The notes under the pieces: model-generated
Told to the model about the DNA's origin: nothing
The model's input: only the letters and a program-made list of their open reading frames with translations
Databases searched by the model: none
In this document: positions 1 to 8,700 of the stretch, piece after piece
Numbering within the stretch: position 1 is the first letter of the stretch
Layout of the letters: the number at the start of each line of letters is the position of its first letter
Translations under genes and position numbers: made by a program
Origin: Actinomycetospora sp. NBRC 106375
GTDB lineage: Bacteria; Actinomycetota; Actinomycetes; Mycobacteriales; Pseudonocardiaceae
Assembly (NCBI RefSeq): GCF_030269665.1
Contig: NZ_BSTS01000032.1
Coordinates: 1 to 33,618 of the forward strand
Length of the DNA stretch: 33,618 nucleotides
Direction of reading: 5' to 3'

Positions 1-1535
1 CCCGGGTCGTCAAACGAACACAGATCGGCGACAAACTCACCAAACGAGCCCACCACCGCCAAGTCCGCCACCCCGACGCACCCAAGATCCTCATCGAGCC
101 CCCAGCCGCTTAAGTCAGCGGCATTGGGGTCGATCCAGCCGGGCGGGGTGAACCAGGGCAGGCCGTCGACGATGGCGACGGTCCAGTGGCCGTGATGGAT
201 GAGCTGGTGGTGGAACCGGCACAACAAGGTCATGTTGTCCAGGGCGGTGTCGCCGTGGTCGAGCCACTGGCGCACGTGGTGGGCGTGGCAGCGGCGGGGT
301 CGTCGGGTGCAGCCGGGGAACGCGCAACCACCGTCGCGGACGATCAGGGCGCGGCGGATGCCTTCGGGGGCGGTGTAGGAGAGCCGCCCGACATCGAGGG
401 GTTCGGCGCGGGAGCCCAGGACCATCGGCACGATGCCCGCGTCGCAGGCCCACCGGCGGATGGTGGTGACGTCAACCGCGTGCCCGGAGTCGAGGACGCC
501 GTGCCCGACCTGGTCGCGAAGCCACCGGTGGTCGATGGTGATCGTGAGCAGGGCGCGGCCGGGTCCGGCGCCCGGGGTGGGCGCGGGGTTCGGCGCGGCC
601 CGCAGCGGCTCGGGGATCCGCGGCTCGGGGATCAGCGCCTGCTGACCAGCCTCGCCCGTGGCTTCGTCTGTCGCTTCCGATGGGACATCGGACACGTCGC
701 CCGTGTCGTCGCCCGTGTCGTCGCCCGTGTCGTCGCCCGTGTCGTCGCCTGTGTTGTCGGGCCCGGTCTCCTTGGGTGGGTCGAGGTTCTCCCGGCGGGC
801 GTCGGTGGCCAGCCCGGTCGCGCCGAGCGCGTTCTGGGCGAGGTCTTTGAGCGCGTCGGCGTGCCGACGGGCCAGGTCCCGCTCGTCGTCGGGGCCGGCG
901 GGGGTCGAGAGCAGGTCGAACACCTCGACGATCATCTCGGCGTCCAGCGGGTCCTGCAGCCGGCCCTTGAGCGCCAGTGACCCGTCGCGGCGGCGCAGCA
1001 ACCGCAACTCATCCCGGGCGTCGGCACCGTCGGGCGGGGCGGCCCCGTCGGGGTCGAACTCGGCGAGCATCCGGTCGGCGACCCGGCGCAGCATCCGCGG
1101 CGGCAACCCGGCCGCGGCCTCGGCCAGGATCCGCTCACACGAGACCAGGTCGGCGACCGCGACGGTCCCGAGGTGTTCCAGACGGCCCAGGGTGCGGCGG
1201 ATGATCACAACATGATCGCCGGAGACCTGACCGTCGGCGCACACCGCCGCGGTGCACGGATAGCGCGGGGGCAACGGCTCACCCCGCAACGACACCCGCG
1301 GGCAGAGATCCTCGGCCTCCTCGACCCGGCGGCCGGCCTCGGCCGGGTCGACCCGCCACAGCTCCTGGACCAGCCGCGCTGCGCTGCGGTCCCCGGTCGC
1401 CTGCGCCACCCCGAGACGGACCAGCTCGGCGACGTCCTCGAGCTGGCGGTAGTAGCCCCGACGCTGGTCCACCACCCGCTCACGGGCCCGGTCGAGCGCC
1501 GCACACTCCACCGGCCCCACCACCCGCTCGCTCAT
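1..1535 (-). CDS. DUF222 / HNH endonuclease domain protein (13E12 family), 3' end beyond window
   Basis: The frame opens at the ATG ending at 1535 and has no stop before base 1, so more than 510 residues are visible and the C-terminus is missing. The N-terminal half is the alpha-helical DUF222 region. A zinc-type HNH module follows at about residues 404-447: CAFPGC, a histidine-rich stretch (HAHHVRQW), then DNMTLLCRFHH. HNH proteins of this type are abundant, multicopy and poorly understood in actinobacteria; nuclease activity is inferred from the motif. A T-G-D-D tetrapeptide array (about residues 261-280) lies in the acidic, proline-rich linker between the two parts. Family members usually end soon after the PPxWIDP motif seen near plus base 130; this one reads on for at least 40 codons. 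The downstream gene starts divergently 112 bp away. Confidence 0.85.
   Translation of the reverse strand, partial: MSERVVGPVECAALDRARERVVDQRRGYYRQLEDVAELVRLGVAQATGDRSAARLVQELWRVDPAEAGRRVEEAEDLCPRVSLRGEPLPPRYPCTAAVCADGQVSGDHVVIIRRTLGRLEHLGTVAVADLVSCERILAEAAAGLPPRMLRRVADRMLAEFDPDGAAPPDGADARDELRLLRRRDGSLALKGRLQDPLDAEMIVEVFDLLSTPAGPDDERDLARRHADALKDLAQNALGATGLATDARRENLDPPKETGPDNTGDDTGDDTGDDTGDDTGDVSDVPSEATDEATGEAGQQALIPEPRIPEPLRAAPNPAPTPGAGPGRALLTITIDHRWLRDQVGHGVLDSGHAVDVTTIRRWACDAGIVPMVLGSRAEPLDVGRLSYTAPEGIRRALIVRDGGCAFPGCTRRPRRCHAHHVRQWLDHGDTALDNMTLLCRFHHQLIHHGHWTVAIVDGLPWFTPPGWIDPNAADLSGWGLDEDLGCVGVADLAVVGSFGEFVADLCSFDDP
695..754. repeat. 12-bp tandem repeat, 5 copies, in the DUF222/HNH gene
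   Basis: Five consecutive 12-bp units (CGTCGCCCGTGT on the plus strand), the last with one mismatch. On the minus strand each unit encodes Thr-Gly-Asp-Asp. The unit length keeps the reading frame, so copy number can change without breaking the gene. Confidence 0.95.
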
Positions 1536-1647
1536 GTGTTCGAATATAGCCCCGACCCCCGACAACGCCGGGGCGATGCTGAGAACCCCCTCAGCTACGC
1601 ACGCCCGTGAGCACGAGCACCCCGTGACGCCTCCTAGGCTCGCGACC

Positions 1648-2559
1648 ATGGTCGACGCCGATGCCCCGCTGTTCGATCCGCCGCAGTGGCAGGAGGTGGC
1701 GGGGTTCGGCTTCACCGACATCACCTACCACCGCCACGTCGAGCTGGGATGCGTGCGGATCGCGTTCGACCGCCCCGAGGTCCGCAACGCGTTCCGTCCC
1801 CACTCCGTCGACGAGCTCGCCACCGCCCTGGAGCACGCCCGCACCAGCGCCGACGTCGGCGCCGTCCTGCTCACGGGCAACGGACCGTCGTCGAAGGACG
1901 GCGGGCACGCGTTCTGCTCCGGCGGCGACCAGCGCATCCGTGGCCGCACGGGCTACCAGTACGCCGAGTCCGAGACGGAGGTCTCGCCGGCCGAGCGCGG
2001 CAACGCCGGGCGGCTGCACATCCTCGAGTGCCAGCGCCTCATCCGGTTCATGCCGAAGGTCGTCATCGCCGTCGTCAACGGGTGGGCGGCGGGGGGCGGG
2101 CACTCGCTGCACTCCGTGTGCGATCTGACCCTCGCGAGCGCCGAGCACGCCCGGTTCAAGCAGACCGACGCCGACGTCGGCAGCTTCGACGCCGCGTTCG
2201 GCTCGGCGTACCTCGCCCGCGCGGTGGGCCAGAAGTTCGCCCGGGAGATCTTCTTCCTCGGCCGGACGTACACCGCCGAGCAGATGCACGCGATGGGCGC
2301 GGTCAACGAGGCCGTGCCCCACGCCGAGCTCGAGACCACCGCGATCCAGTGGGCGCGGGAGATCCTCGGGAAGTCGCCGCAGGCGCAGCGCATGCTGAAG
2401 TACGCGTTCAACCTCCCCGACGACGGCCTCGTCGGGCAGCAGCTCTTCGCCGGCGAGACCACCCGCCTCGCCTACATGACCGACGAGGCGACCGAGGGCA
2501 AGGAGGCGTTCCTCGGCAAGCGCGCGCCGGACTGGAGCCCGTTCCCCTGGTACTACTGA
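1648..2559 (+). CDS. menB: 1,4-dihydroxy-2-naphthoyl-CoA synthase (MenB)
   Basis: Crotonase-fold enzyme of menaquinone synthesis that closes the ring of o-succinylbenzoyl-CoA to give 1,4-dihydroxy-2-naphthoyl-CoA in the cytoplasm. The 303 residues are close to the actinobacterial MenB length. Visible signatures are HAFCSGGDQRIRGRTGYQY (acyl-CoA and oxyanion-hole segment), the WAAGGGHSLH turn, the TDADVGSFD segment with MenB active-site residues, and the C-terminal FPWYY. The ATG at 1648 is chosen because WQEVAGFGFTDI, typical of the MenB N-terminus, follows directly; the frame is open upstream, but that part looks like non-coding sequence opposite the divergent HNH gene. No strong Shine-Dalgarno sequence is visible. 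No other men genes are present, so menB is separated from the rest of its pathway here. Confidence 0.95.
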   Translation: MVDADAPLFDPPQWQEVAGFGFTDITYHRHVELGCVRIAFDRPEVRNAFRPHSVDELATALEHARTSADVGAVLLTGNGPSSKDGGHAFCSGGDQRIRGRTGYQYAESETEVSPAERGNAGRLHILECQRLIRFMPKVVIAVVNGWAAGGGHSLHSVCDLTLASAEHARFKQTDADVGSFDAAFGSAYLARAVGQKFAREIFFLGRTYTAEQMHAMGAVNEAVPHAELETTAIQWAREILGKSPQAQRMLKYAFNLPDDGLVGQQLFAGETTRLAYMTDEATEGKEAFLGKRAPDWSPFPWYY

Positions 2560-2583
2560 GGCCCCGATCTCCAGGAGCGTGCC

Positions 2584-2985
2584 GTGGCCGTCGTCGTCGC
2601 CGTCCCGACCGCCGACCGGCGCGTCGCGCACGACTTCTACACCGCAGGACTGGGCCTGGAGCCCCTCGGCGAGACCGGTGACGACGGCCTCCCCGAACCC
2701 CTGCAGTTCGTGCTCGGGCCCGGGGTGACGCTCATGCTGATCCCGACCGGCGGCTTCGGATGGGTCACCGCCGACCACGAGGTCGCCGCGCCGGGCCAGA
2801 GCGAGTGCCTGCTCTCCGTCGTGGTGGGGACGGCCGCCGAGGTCGACGCGCTCACCGACCGCGCCCGGGCCGCCGGCGCCGTGGTGAAGGAGGAGCCCCG
2901 GGACCCGGGGTGGGGCACCTGGTGCAGCACGGTCGCCGATCCCGACGGGCACCTCTGGATGATCCAGGTCGACCCCACCCACTGA
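2584..2985 (+). CDS. VOC-family (glyoxalase/bleomycin-resistance fold) protein
   Basis: A 133-residue single-module VOC protein. It starts at GTG 2584 with an AGGAG ribosome-binding site just upstream, 24 bp after menB, so the two are probably co-transcribed. Visible family features are the early DFYTAGLGL helix, the central SECLLSVVV strand, and the C-terminal DPDGHLWMIQVD strand where VOC enzymes usually carry a metal-binding acidic residue. The substrate cannot be read from sequence; the family includes dioxygenases, isomerases and antibiotic-binding proteins. The gene ends only 3 bp from the stop of the convergent symporter gene. Confidence 0.85.
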   Translation: MAVVVAVPTADRRVAHDFYTAGLGLEPLGETGDDGLPEPLQFVLGPGVTLMLIPTGGFGWVTADHEVAAPGQSECLLSVVVGTAAEVDALTDRARAAGAVVKEEPRDPGWGTWCSTVADPDGHLWMIQVDPTH

Positions 2986-2988
2986 CCG

Positions 2989-4497
2989 TCAGCCCGTCCC
3001 GACGGCCTCCCGCGCGGCGGGCACGGGGTCCTCCGACGGGTGGTCGTCGGGACCGCCGACGAGGAGCGAGCCGACGACGCAGATCGCGACGTTCACGGCG
3101 AGGCCGAGCAGGCCGCCGGGGACACCACCGAGGTCGTCGACCCCGGCGACGGTGAGCGCACCCGCGATGGCGGCGCCGGCGAACATGCCCCAGAAGGCGG
3201 GGCCGGCGGCCATGCGCCGCCAGTACAGGCCGAGCATGAAGACCGGGGCGAGCTGGACGATGAGCTCGAACTTGAGGACGAAGATCTCGTAGAGGGTGCC
3301 CGGCGGGTTCCACGCGATGAGCAGCAGCACGGCGACGGCGACCACGCCCGCGATCTTCCCGACCAGCACCTGGCGCTTCTCCGGCGCTGCGGGGTTCACG
3401 TAGCGGCCGTAGACGTCGCGGGACACCACCGAGGAGAACGCGAGCAGCGCCGAGTCCGCGGTCGACACGATCGCCGCCACGACCCCGCCGAACAGCAGGA
3501 TCATCATGAGGTAGAAGACGACGCCCAGGCCCGCGACCTCGTTGGCGATCATCCCGATGAGCTGCTCGGAGTCGTCCTCGGACAGGCCGGGGAAGAGCTG
3601 CGTGCCGACGATGCCCACCACGAAGACGACGGCGGTGGTCAGCAGCGGCATCCACGCCATGACCGCCAGCGATCGCTTGAGGGTGCGCTCGCTGCGCGCC
3701 GCGTAGATGCGCTGGATCGCGTGCGGGTAGACCGACGCGCCGAGACCGATGAGCACGATCATCGACAGCCACTCCACCGACGTCGTCGTCGACGGCACGG
3801 CGACCTTCTCCGGGTCGGTGTCGGCCAGGGCGGTCGTGACGCCCGCGACGTCGCCGCCGACGAGGTAGAGCGCCCCGAAGAGCAGGACGGCGACGCCGAC
3901 GAGCAGCGCGATGCCCTGCATGACGTCGGTCAGCGCGACGGCCCGCATCCCTCCCGACCACGAGTAGATCAGCATGACCAGCACGAACGCGATGACGCCG
4001 ATCTCGTAAGGGATCGTCGCGCCGGTGAGGCCGGCGATGCCCTGGCCCATCGCCACGAGCTGCTCGAGCAGGTAGTTGGCCAGCCCCCACAGCATGAGGA
4101 CGGCGGCGAGCACGGTGAGCTTGCCGGACCCGAACCGGTGCCGCAGCCAGTCGGTGGGCGTGATGAAGCCCTCCCGCTTGGCGACGACGTAGAGCCGCGG
4201 CGCGAAGAGCAGGTACGTGGCGATCACCGCAACCATGAACGGCACCGACTGCCACCACGAGAACCCCGAGCGGTACGCCTCGGGGGCGTAGCCGACGATC
4301 GAGTTGCCGCTGTACTGCGTCGCGTAGAGCGTGAAGAACAGCGCGACGAAGCCCAGGCCGCCGCCCGAGAGGTAGTAGCTGCGGGCGGAGCTCGACGTGC
4401 TCCCGCGCCCGGCCCACCACCCGATGGCGAGCATGACCACCGCGTAGGCGGCGAGGACGAGCACGCCGCTCGTCCCGGAGAAGGTCAGCTCGTTCAC
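2989..4497 (-). CDS. Sodium:solute symporter (SSS family)
   Basis: A 502-residue integral membrane protein with about 13 hydrophobic segments, matching the SSS fold that couples Na+ entry to solute uptake. Family features include YYLSGGGLGFVALFFTLYAT near the N-terminus, the unwound-helix region around YSGNSIVGY, SWSGGMRAVALTDVMQG, and STADSALLAFSSVVSRDVYG. The GTG start at 4497 is chosen because its first bases overlap the stop of the upstream DUF3311 gene (GTGA), a sign of translational coupling. SSS members paired with DUF3311 proteins in actinobacteria include monocarboxylate carriers such as MctC; the substrate here is not determined. The cytoplasmic tail is short and acidic. Confidence 0.9.
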   Translation of the reverse strand: MNELTFSGTSGVLVLAAYAVVMLAIGWWAGRGSTSSSARSYYLSGGGLGFVALFFTLYATQYSGNSIVGYAPEAYRSGFSWWQSVPFMVAVIATYLLFAPRLYVVAKREGFITPTDWLRHRFGSGKLTVLAAVLMLWGLANYLLEQLVAMGQGIAGLTGATIPYEIGVIAFVLVMLIYSWSGGMRAVALTDVMQGIALLVGVAVLLFGALYLVGGDVAGVTTALADTDPEKVAVPSTTTSVEWLSMIVLIGLGASVYPHAIQRIYAARSERTLKRSLAVMAWMPLLTTAVVFVVGIVGTQLFPGLSEDDSEQLIGMIANEVAGLGVVFYLMMILLFGGVVAAIVSTADSALLAFSSVVSRDVYGRYVNPAAPEKRQVLVGKIAGVVAVAVLLLIAWNPPGTLYEIFVLKFELIVQLAPVFMLGLYWRRMAAGPAFWGMFAGAAIAGALTVAGVDDLGGVPGGLLGLAVNVAICVVGSLLVGGPDDHPSEDPVPAAREAVGTG

Positions 4498-4814
4498 GGC
4501 GACACCTCCGCGTCGCGCTCGCGGGCCGCTTCCTCCGCCGGTTCGGCGAGGTTCCAGTCCCGCAGGCAGGCCCAGCAGGTCAGGGCGCTGAACGCGACCG
4601 TGGCGGCGACGCTGATGAGCAGCCAGAACGGCACGCCGCCCACCAGCGGACGGATGGCACCCGTGGGCAGGTAGAGCGGGACCCCGGCCACGACGACGAC
4701 CGCCATGGCGATCCACAGCCACGGGTTCCGCACCGGTTCCCGCAGCGGCCGGGAGCGCGGAGCCGCGCGGTCCGGTGGCGGGGTGTCCGGCTCGGTGGAA
4801 CGTCCTCGGTCCAT
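4494..4814 (-). CDS. DUF3311-type small membrane protein, symporter partner
   Basis: A 106-residue protein with a charged N-terminal stretch of about 35 residues, two transmembrane helices separated by a PLYLPTGAIRPLVGGVPFW segment, and a charged tail. The two-helix arrangement and the PLY...GxPFW core match DUF3311, a family commonly encoded just before SSS symporters; an accessory or assembly role is inferred. The ATG at 4814 is supported by GGGAGG six bases upstream. Its stop overlaps the GTG of the symporter by four bases, so the pair forms an operon. Confidence 0.82.
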   Translation of the reverse strand: MDRGRSTEPDTPPPDRAAPRSRPLREPVRNPWLWIAMAVVVVAGVPLYLPTGAIRPLVGGVPFWLLISVAATVAFSALTCWACLRDWNLAEPAEEAARERDAEVSP

Positions 4815-5116
4815 CGGTCCTCCCGTCGGTCCACGGCGGTCGGTCGGCGTCGTCACGGCACTCCCGGCGCTCGCCGCGCGGAGTCCCGGGTGGTGTCCAG
4901 GTCGCACGGCTCGTGGCGACGCGACGGTCGAGATGGGGACGACCGCCGCCACCCGTCGGGCAGGACAGCCCGATGAGCGCGAGCCGGGCGGGACGGCACG
5001 ATCAGCCGCGTGACCACCTCCGAACTGTGTACAAGCTAGGCAACCCACCGGGAACAAACAAGACATCGGCGCACTTCGGCGCCGATTACTCCCGCTGCTC
5101 TGTGTACAGCGACGCG
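4815..5116. other. Intergenic region (302 bp) with two CTGTGTACA copies
   Basis: No gene is supported here. Reading toward the DUF3311 gene there is a possible promoter: TTGTTT, a 17-nt spacer, then TAGCTT (about 5037-5065). CTGTGTACA occurs at 5025-5033, next to this promoter, and again at 5100-5108 near the 3' end of the second VOC gene. Promoter and operator roles are inferred. Confidence 0.35.
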
Positions 5117-5506
5117 TCAGTCCGTGCGGTTGCGCCCTCGCGCGCCCTCCGCGAACTCGACGGTGAAGCCGTCGGGGTCGCGCAGCTGCAGCGACCGCTC
5201 GAACCCGCGGTCGCGGGGCGGGGTGTGCACGGCGACGCCGCGGGCGAGGAGGTCGGCGTAGAGGACGTCGAGGTCGTCGGTCCCCATCTCGACCTGGACG
5301 AACGACCGGAGCCGACCACCGCCGGTGTCGGCGTCGCGGGTCACGCCGACCCCGAGGTCGAGCAGTCCGACGGTGCCGGCACCGAGCCGCATCAGCCCGA
5401 ACTGGTGGGTCCGGACCTCGCACACGAACCCGAGCGCCTCGTACCAGGCCACCGACCGGTCCAGGTCGCTGACGGGCAGGCTGAGTCCTTCGAACCAGGT
5501 GTCCAC
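5117..5506 (-). CDS. VOC-family (glyoxalase fold) protein
   Basis: A 129-residue VOC protein. Visible features are the opening strand WFEGLSLPVSDLDRSVAWYE, a central RSFVQVEMGTDDLDVLY segment, and the C-terminal RDPDGFTVEFAEG strand typical of the fold's last metal-ligand region. The GTG at 5506 is preferred because GAGGAG lies seven bases upstream; an ATG at 5527 would add seven residues. It is unlike the VOC protein at 2584 apart from the shared fold, so it is not a recent duplicate. It lies about 180 bp downstream of the large exopolysaccharide gene on the same strand but is separated from it by a repeat-bearing gap. Substrate unknown. Confidence 0.85.
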   Translation of the reverse strand: MDTWFEGLSLPVSDLDRSVAWYEALGFVCEVRTHQFGLMRLGAGTVGLLDLGVGVTRDADTGGGRLRSFVQVEMGTDDLDVLYADLLARGVAVHTPPRDRGFERSLQLRDPDGFTVEFAEGARGRNRTD

Positions 5507-5635
5507 GGCACGCTCCTCGCGCAGCATCGACAGAGCGCGCCACGGGACCCCACGAGCGTGGAGGACGGAGCGTTCCGACGCCGCACTCCGTCCGGAGCCG
5601 ACGCTAGCACCGCGCCGGGGCCCAGACGCGGCGCC

Positions 5636-5700
5636 GGCGCCGGTCCCACGTCGGCGCCGGTCCGACGTCAGCGCCGGTCCGATGTCAGCGCCGGTCCGAC
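5636..5700. repeat. 17-bp tandem repeat, 3.8 copies, covering the stop of the exopolysaccharide gene
   Basis: Units begin at 5636, 5653, 5670 and 5687 with the core GCGCCGGTCC(C/G)A(C/T)GTC. The stop codon of the gene at 5685-9857 falls at 5685-5687, across the junction of the third and fourth units. The array therefore spans the end of the coding sequence and the start of the intergenic gap. Confidence 0.9.
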
Positions 5701-8700
5701 CGCCCGCCGCCGTGCCGGCCCCCGTCCTTCGTCGACGGCCGGCCGGGGTCCTCGCCCGCCAGCGAGTGGCGGCCCCGGCGCGGCGCCGGGGGCTCGGCCG
5801 TCGGTGGGTGCGACGTCGGCGCGCGGCCCGGGCCCTCGGCGAACGACAGCACCGGGTCGTGGCCCGACGGACTGGCGGGCACGAGCGACGTCGGCCCCTC
5901 CGGCGGCGGAGCCGGGTGGTGCCGGTCCGCCGCGCGTCCGGGCCGGGCGGTGCCGGCGGGCGGCGTGCCCGGGCGACCGGGACGGCCCGGGCGGGGCGGT
6001 CCCGGCGGTGTGGGCGAGGGCAGGGGTGGTGGCGGCGCCGGGACCGGCGCGGGACCACCGCCGGACCGACCCAGCCCGGTCGTCCGCGTCGCTCCGGTCG
6101 CACCCGCAGCAGCCCCGACGGCCGGGAACGCCCCGCTCGGTCCCGCTCCGCCCGACGCCGCAGCACCCCGCACAGCACCCGTCGGCACAGCACCCGTCGG
6201 CACAGCACCCGCCGGCACAGCACCCGTTTGCACAGCACCCGTCGGGCGGGGAGCGTGGGCGGGGACCGGGGTGTAGCGACCGGTGCCCGGACCCGAGCGG
6301 TCCCTCTCCGGTGCGGTCGGCGGCGCGGTCCGGGTCCCCCTCGGGACGCCGGTCGGCGGGGAGGGCATCGGTGCGCGGCCGGTCGGCGTCGGGCGCGGCC
6401 GGGCCACGACGCGGTCCACCGGCGGCGACGGCGCCACGCCGACCACCCGGCTGATCCGGGCGCGCAGGGAACCCTGCGAGAGCGCCGACGTCTCGCCGTT
6501 CTCGACGTCGGTCGGGATCACCGGCGGCGTCGGGCCGGGGGCGACGGGCCGCTTGGTGCGGGCCTTGCCGCGACCGTCGGGCAGCAGCGAGAGCGCGCGG
6601 CCCGCGGCGAGGTCCTCGACCCAGCCGAACGCGAGCACGCACACGACGATCAGCGCGCAGGCGATCCCGAAGTGCTGGGCCTCGGAGTTCCACCCGAGCA
6701 GGTCGCCGATCGACGGGGAGAACGCGATCGCGACGTTGTGCCAGAGGTAGATCGTGATCGCCCGGGCGTTGACCACGGTGACCAGGCGCCCGAGCAGCGG
6801 CACGCGCTCGAGCCACGCCACCTGCGGGTTCAGCCGCAGCACGAGCAGCACCGCACCGAGCGAGACGAGGGCCTGCGCGAACGGGATGTCGTTCAGGTCG
6901 ATGCCGTCGTCACCGGCCGGGTGGCCGAACGCCCACGCGAGACCCCCGACGACGAAGAGGGTGGCGACGCCGGTGGCGAGCAGGAGGGGCAGGCGGCGCA
7001 GCGTGCCCTCGCGGTGGGCGAAGCCGAGCATCCAGCAGGCGGCGAACGTCCCGCCGTCGACGAGCACCGGCCCGATCGCGCCCCACTCGCCCAGCGGCGA
7101 GCCGAGCACCGCGTCGACGCCGACGAGCACGATCGGCACCGCGAGCGCCACCAGGGGCCGGCGGCGGAACGCCCAGAGCATCACCGGCGTGAGCAGCACG
7201 AACCACAGGTAGGCGCGGATGTACCAGAGGCCGACGACGGCGTCGGCACCCCAGTCGCTGCCCGGGGGGTCGACGAGCGGGAAGACCCAGTACAGGAGGT
7301 CGGACCAGACGAGCGGCGACGTCACGCTGCCGTCGGCGTCCTGCCCCGACCACCCGTGCCAGAGCATGATCGGGACGGCGAGCAGCCCGAAGAACCACAG
7401 CGGCGGCAGCAGGCGTCGCAGCCGGTGCCCGATGACGTCGAGGGCCTCGCCGCGGCGCAGCGACTGCACCATCAGCGACCCGCCGAGGGCGAACATGACC
7501 CCCATCGACGGGAACACCATGCTCATCCAGCCCCAGCCGAACGCGTGGTAGGTCACGACCCGGATCAGCGCGACGGCGCGCAGCAGGTCGAGCCACCGTT
7601 CGCGGCCCCCGCCGGTCTTCGGGGCCTTGGTCGCGACCGGCGCTGCGGGGGCGGCGTCCGGCGCGGGCCCCCGGGGCACCGCCGGTGCGGGCAGCCGGTC
7701 GGCGGCCGGGCGCGAGCGGCCGTCCTGTCCCGCCGGCGCGGCCAGGTGCTCGGCCACCGCGCCGGTGCGCTGCAGCTTCTGCCAGCGCACCCCGGCGCCG
7801 GTGAGGGCGCTGATCACGGCCTGCACGAGCACGACGTACATGAGCTGGCGGTACATCAGCTGCTGCACGGGCAGCGCCCAGAGCGGCCCGAGCGGCTCGC
7901 CGTCCATCCGGAACGCGATCACGCCGGCGATCAGCTGGAGCACGAGCATCGAGCCCCACAGCAGCAGCGCGACGGCCGGGTCGCCGAAGATCAGCCCGTA
8001 GACGAAGAGCAGGTCGACCAGGGGCGCGGCCAGCGGCAGGGCGACGTGGAAGACGCCGATGTGGGCGAGCCCGAGACGACCCATGCGCCCGGACGCGCCT
8101 CGCTCGCGCAGCGCCCGGCGGTGCTTCCAGAGCGCCTGCATCGTGCCGTAGCTCCAGCGGAACCGCTGCCGCCAGAGCTGCCCCGCGGTGACCGGTGCCT
8201 CGGTCCAGGCCAGCGCCTTCTCGTTGTAGACGACCCGCCAGCCGGCGCGCCCGAGAGCGATGGTCAGGTCGGTGTCCTCGGCGAGGGTGTCCGAGGAGAG
8301 CCCGCCGACCTCCTGCACGGCCTCGCGGCGGAACGCGCCCGCCGCGCCCGGAATGGTCGAGATCGAGCCCCAGGTGTCCTGCACCCGCCGGTCGACGTTG
8401 AAGCCCACCACGTACTCGAGGTGCTGCATCCGCGGGATGAGCCGCGTGCGGTTCGCGATCTTGACGTTGCCGGCGACGGCGCCGATCTCCGGGTCGGCGA
8501 ACGGGGCCACGAGCTCGGCCACCGTGTCCGGCTGGAAGATCGTGTCCCCGTCGATCATGACGATGAGGTCGTGCTTCGCGGCGGCGACGCCACGGTTGAG
8601 GGCCGCCGACTTGCCCGCGTTCTCCTGGCGCACCACCCGCACCCGGGGCAGCGCGAGGTCCTCGAGCAGGTCGGCGGTGCCGTCGGTCGAGCCGTCGTCG

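Noticed and set aside
4815..5543. Extension of the DUF3311 gene up to 5543
   Set aside because: The upstream part of that frame is antisense or intergenic; GGGAGG and the ATG at 4814 set the start.
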